Below, one piece after another: positions 5,828 to 5,840 of a stretch of 5,840 nucleotides of DNA. The notes under the pieces were generated by a model, which saw nothing but the letters and a program-made list of their open reading frames with translations, did not search any database and was not told where the DNA came from. Positions within the stretch are counted from its first letter, which is position 1; each line of letters begins with the position of its first letter. The DNA is from Paenibacillus sp. (GTDB lineage Bacteria > Bacillota > Bacilli > Paenibacillales > Paenibacillaceae): the NCBI GenBank assembly GCA_029256665.1, contig JAQSXN010000315.1:1-5840 (forward strand). The letters run 5' to 3'. The translations under genes and the position numbers were made by a program.

Positions 5828-5840
5828 CTCCCCCTCCTCC
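5828..5840 (-). promoter_or_regulatory. Ribosome binding site deciding the TTG start
   Basis: GGAGGAGGGGGAG on the minus strand ends five bases before TTG 5822. This long purine tract fixes the uncommon TTG as the start of the regulator. It runs to the edge of the window, so the promoter or a preceding gene cannot be seen. Confidence 0.7.

Overview
The window looks like chromosomal DNA of a GC-rich member of the Paenibacillaceae (Paenibacillus or a close relative). The reasons are the strong AGGAGG-type ribosome binding sites, the use of GTG and TTG starts, a two-pass membrane AraC regulator paired with a large LplA-type lipoprotein, a Cfr-type rRNA methylase of the Bacillales kind, and intergenic DNA full of degenerate repeats. 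The genus is an inference from gene content; there is no rRNA or other marker gene. All protein genes read on the minus strand, so the biological order runs from high to low coordinates.

Right part (5840-1840): a tightly packed pair. A 769-residue membrane-anchored AraC-family regulator (3513-5822, TTG start) is followed after 11 bases by a 553-residue solute-binding lipoprotein (1840-3501, GTG start). The stop codon of the first overlaps the Shine-Dalgarno of the second. The likely reading is an outer sensor that controls uptake of a sugar or oligosaccharide, with the lipoprotein as the capture component. No ABC permease or ATPase is in the window, and none follows the lipoprotein; any permeases must lie upstream of 5840 or elsewhere.

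Middle part (1839-1485): the 5' leader of the next gene and the most interesting stretch. On the minus strand it holds, in order, a candidate promoter (1778-1807), a small hairpin (1750-1765), a perfect Shine-Dalgarno (1743-1749), a 44-codon ORF (1600-1734), a hairpin starting at the stop codon of that ORF (1579-1600), a strong intrinsic terminator (1520-1548), and the start codon of the methylase only 35 bases past the T run. A stretch inside the small ORF (1632-1641) can pair with the 5' arm of the terminator in 9 of 10 positions. This is the layout expected of translation-dependent transcription attenuation in front of an antibiotic resistance gene.

Left gene (453-1484): a Cfr-type radical SAM 23S rRNA A2503 C8-methyltransferase with all the expected cysteines. 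It would modify the peptidyl transferase centre and could give resistance to phenicols, lincosamides, oxazolidinones, pleuromutilins and streptogramin A.

Far left (1-452): no convincing gene. It holds four 42-bp tandem units (57-224) directly abutting a nested inverted-repeat element (223-405) whose arms are spaced 50 bp apart on both sides of a common centre.
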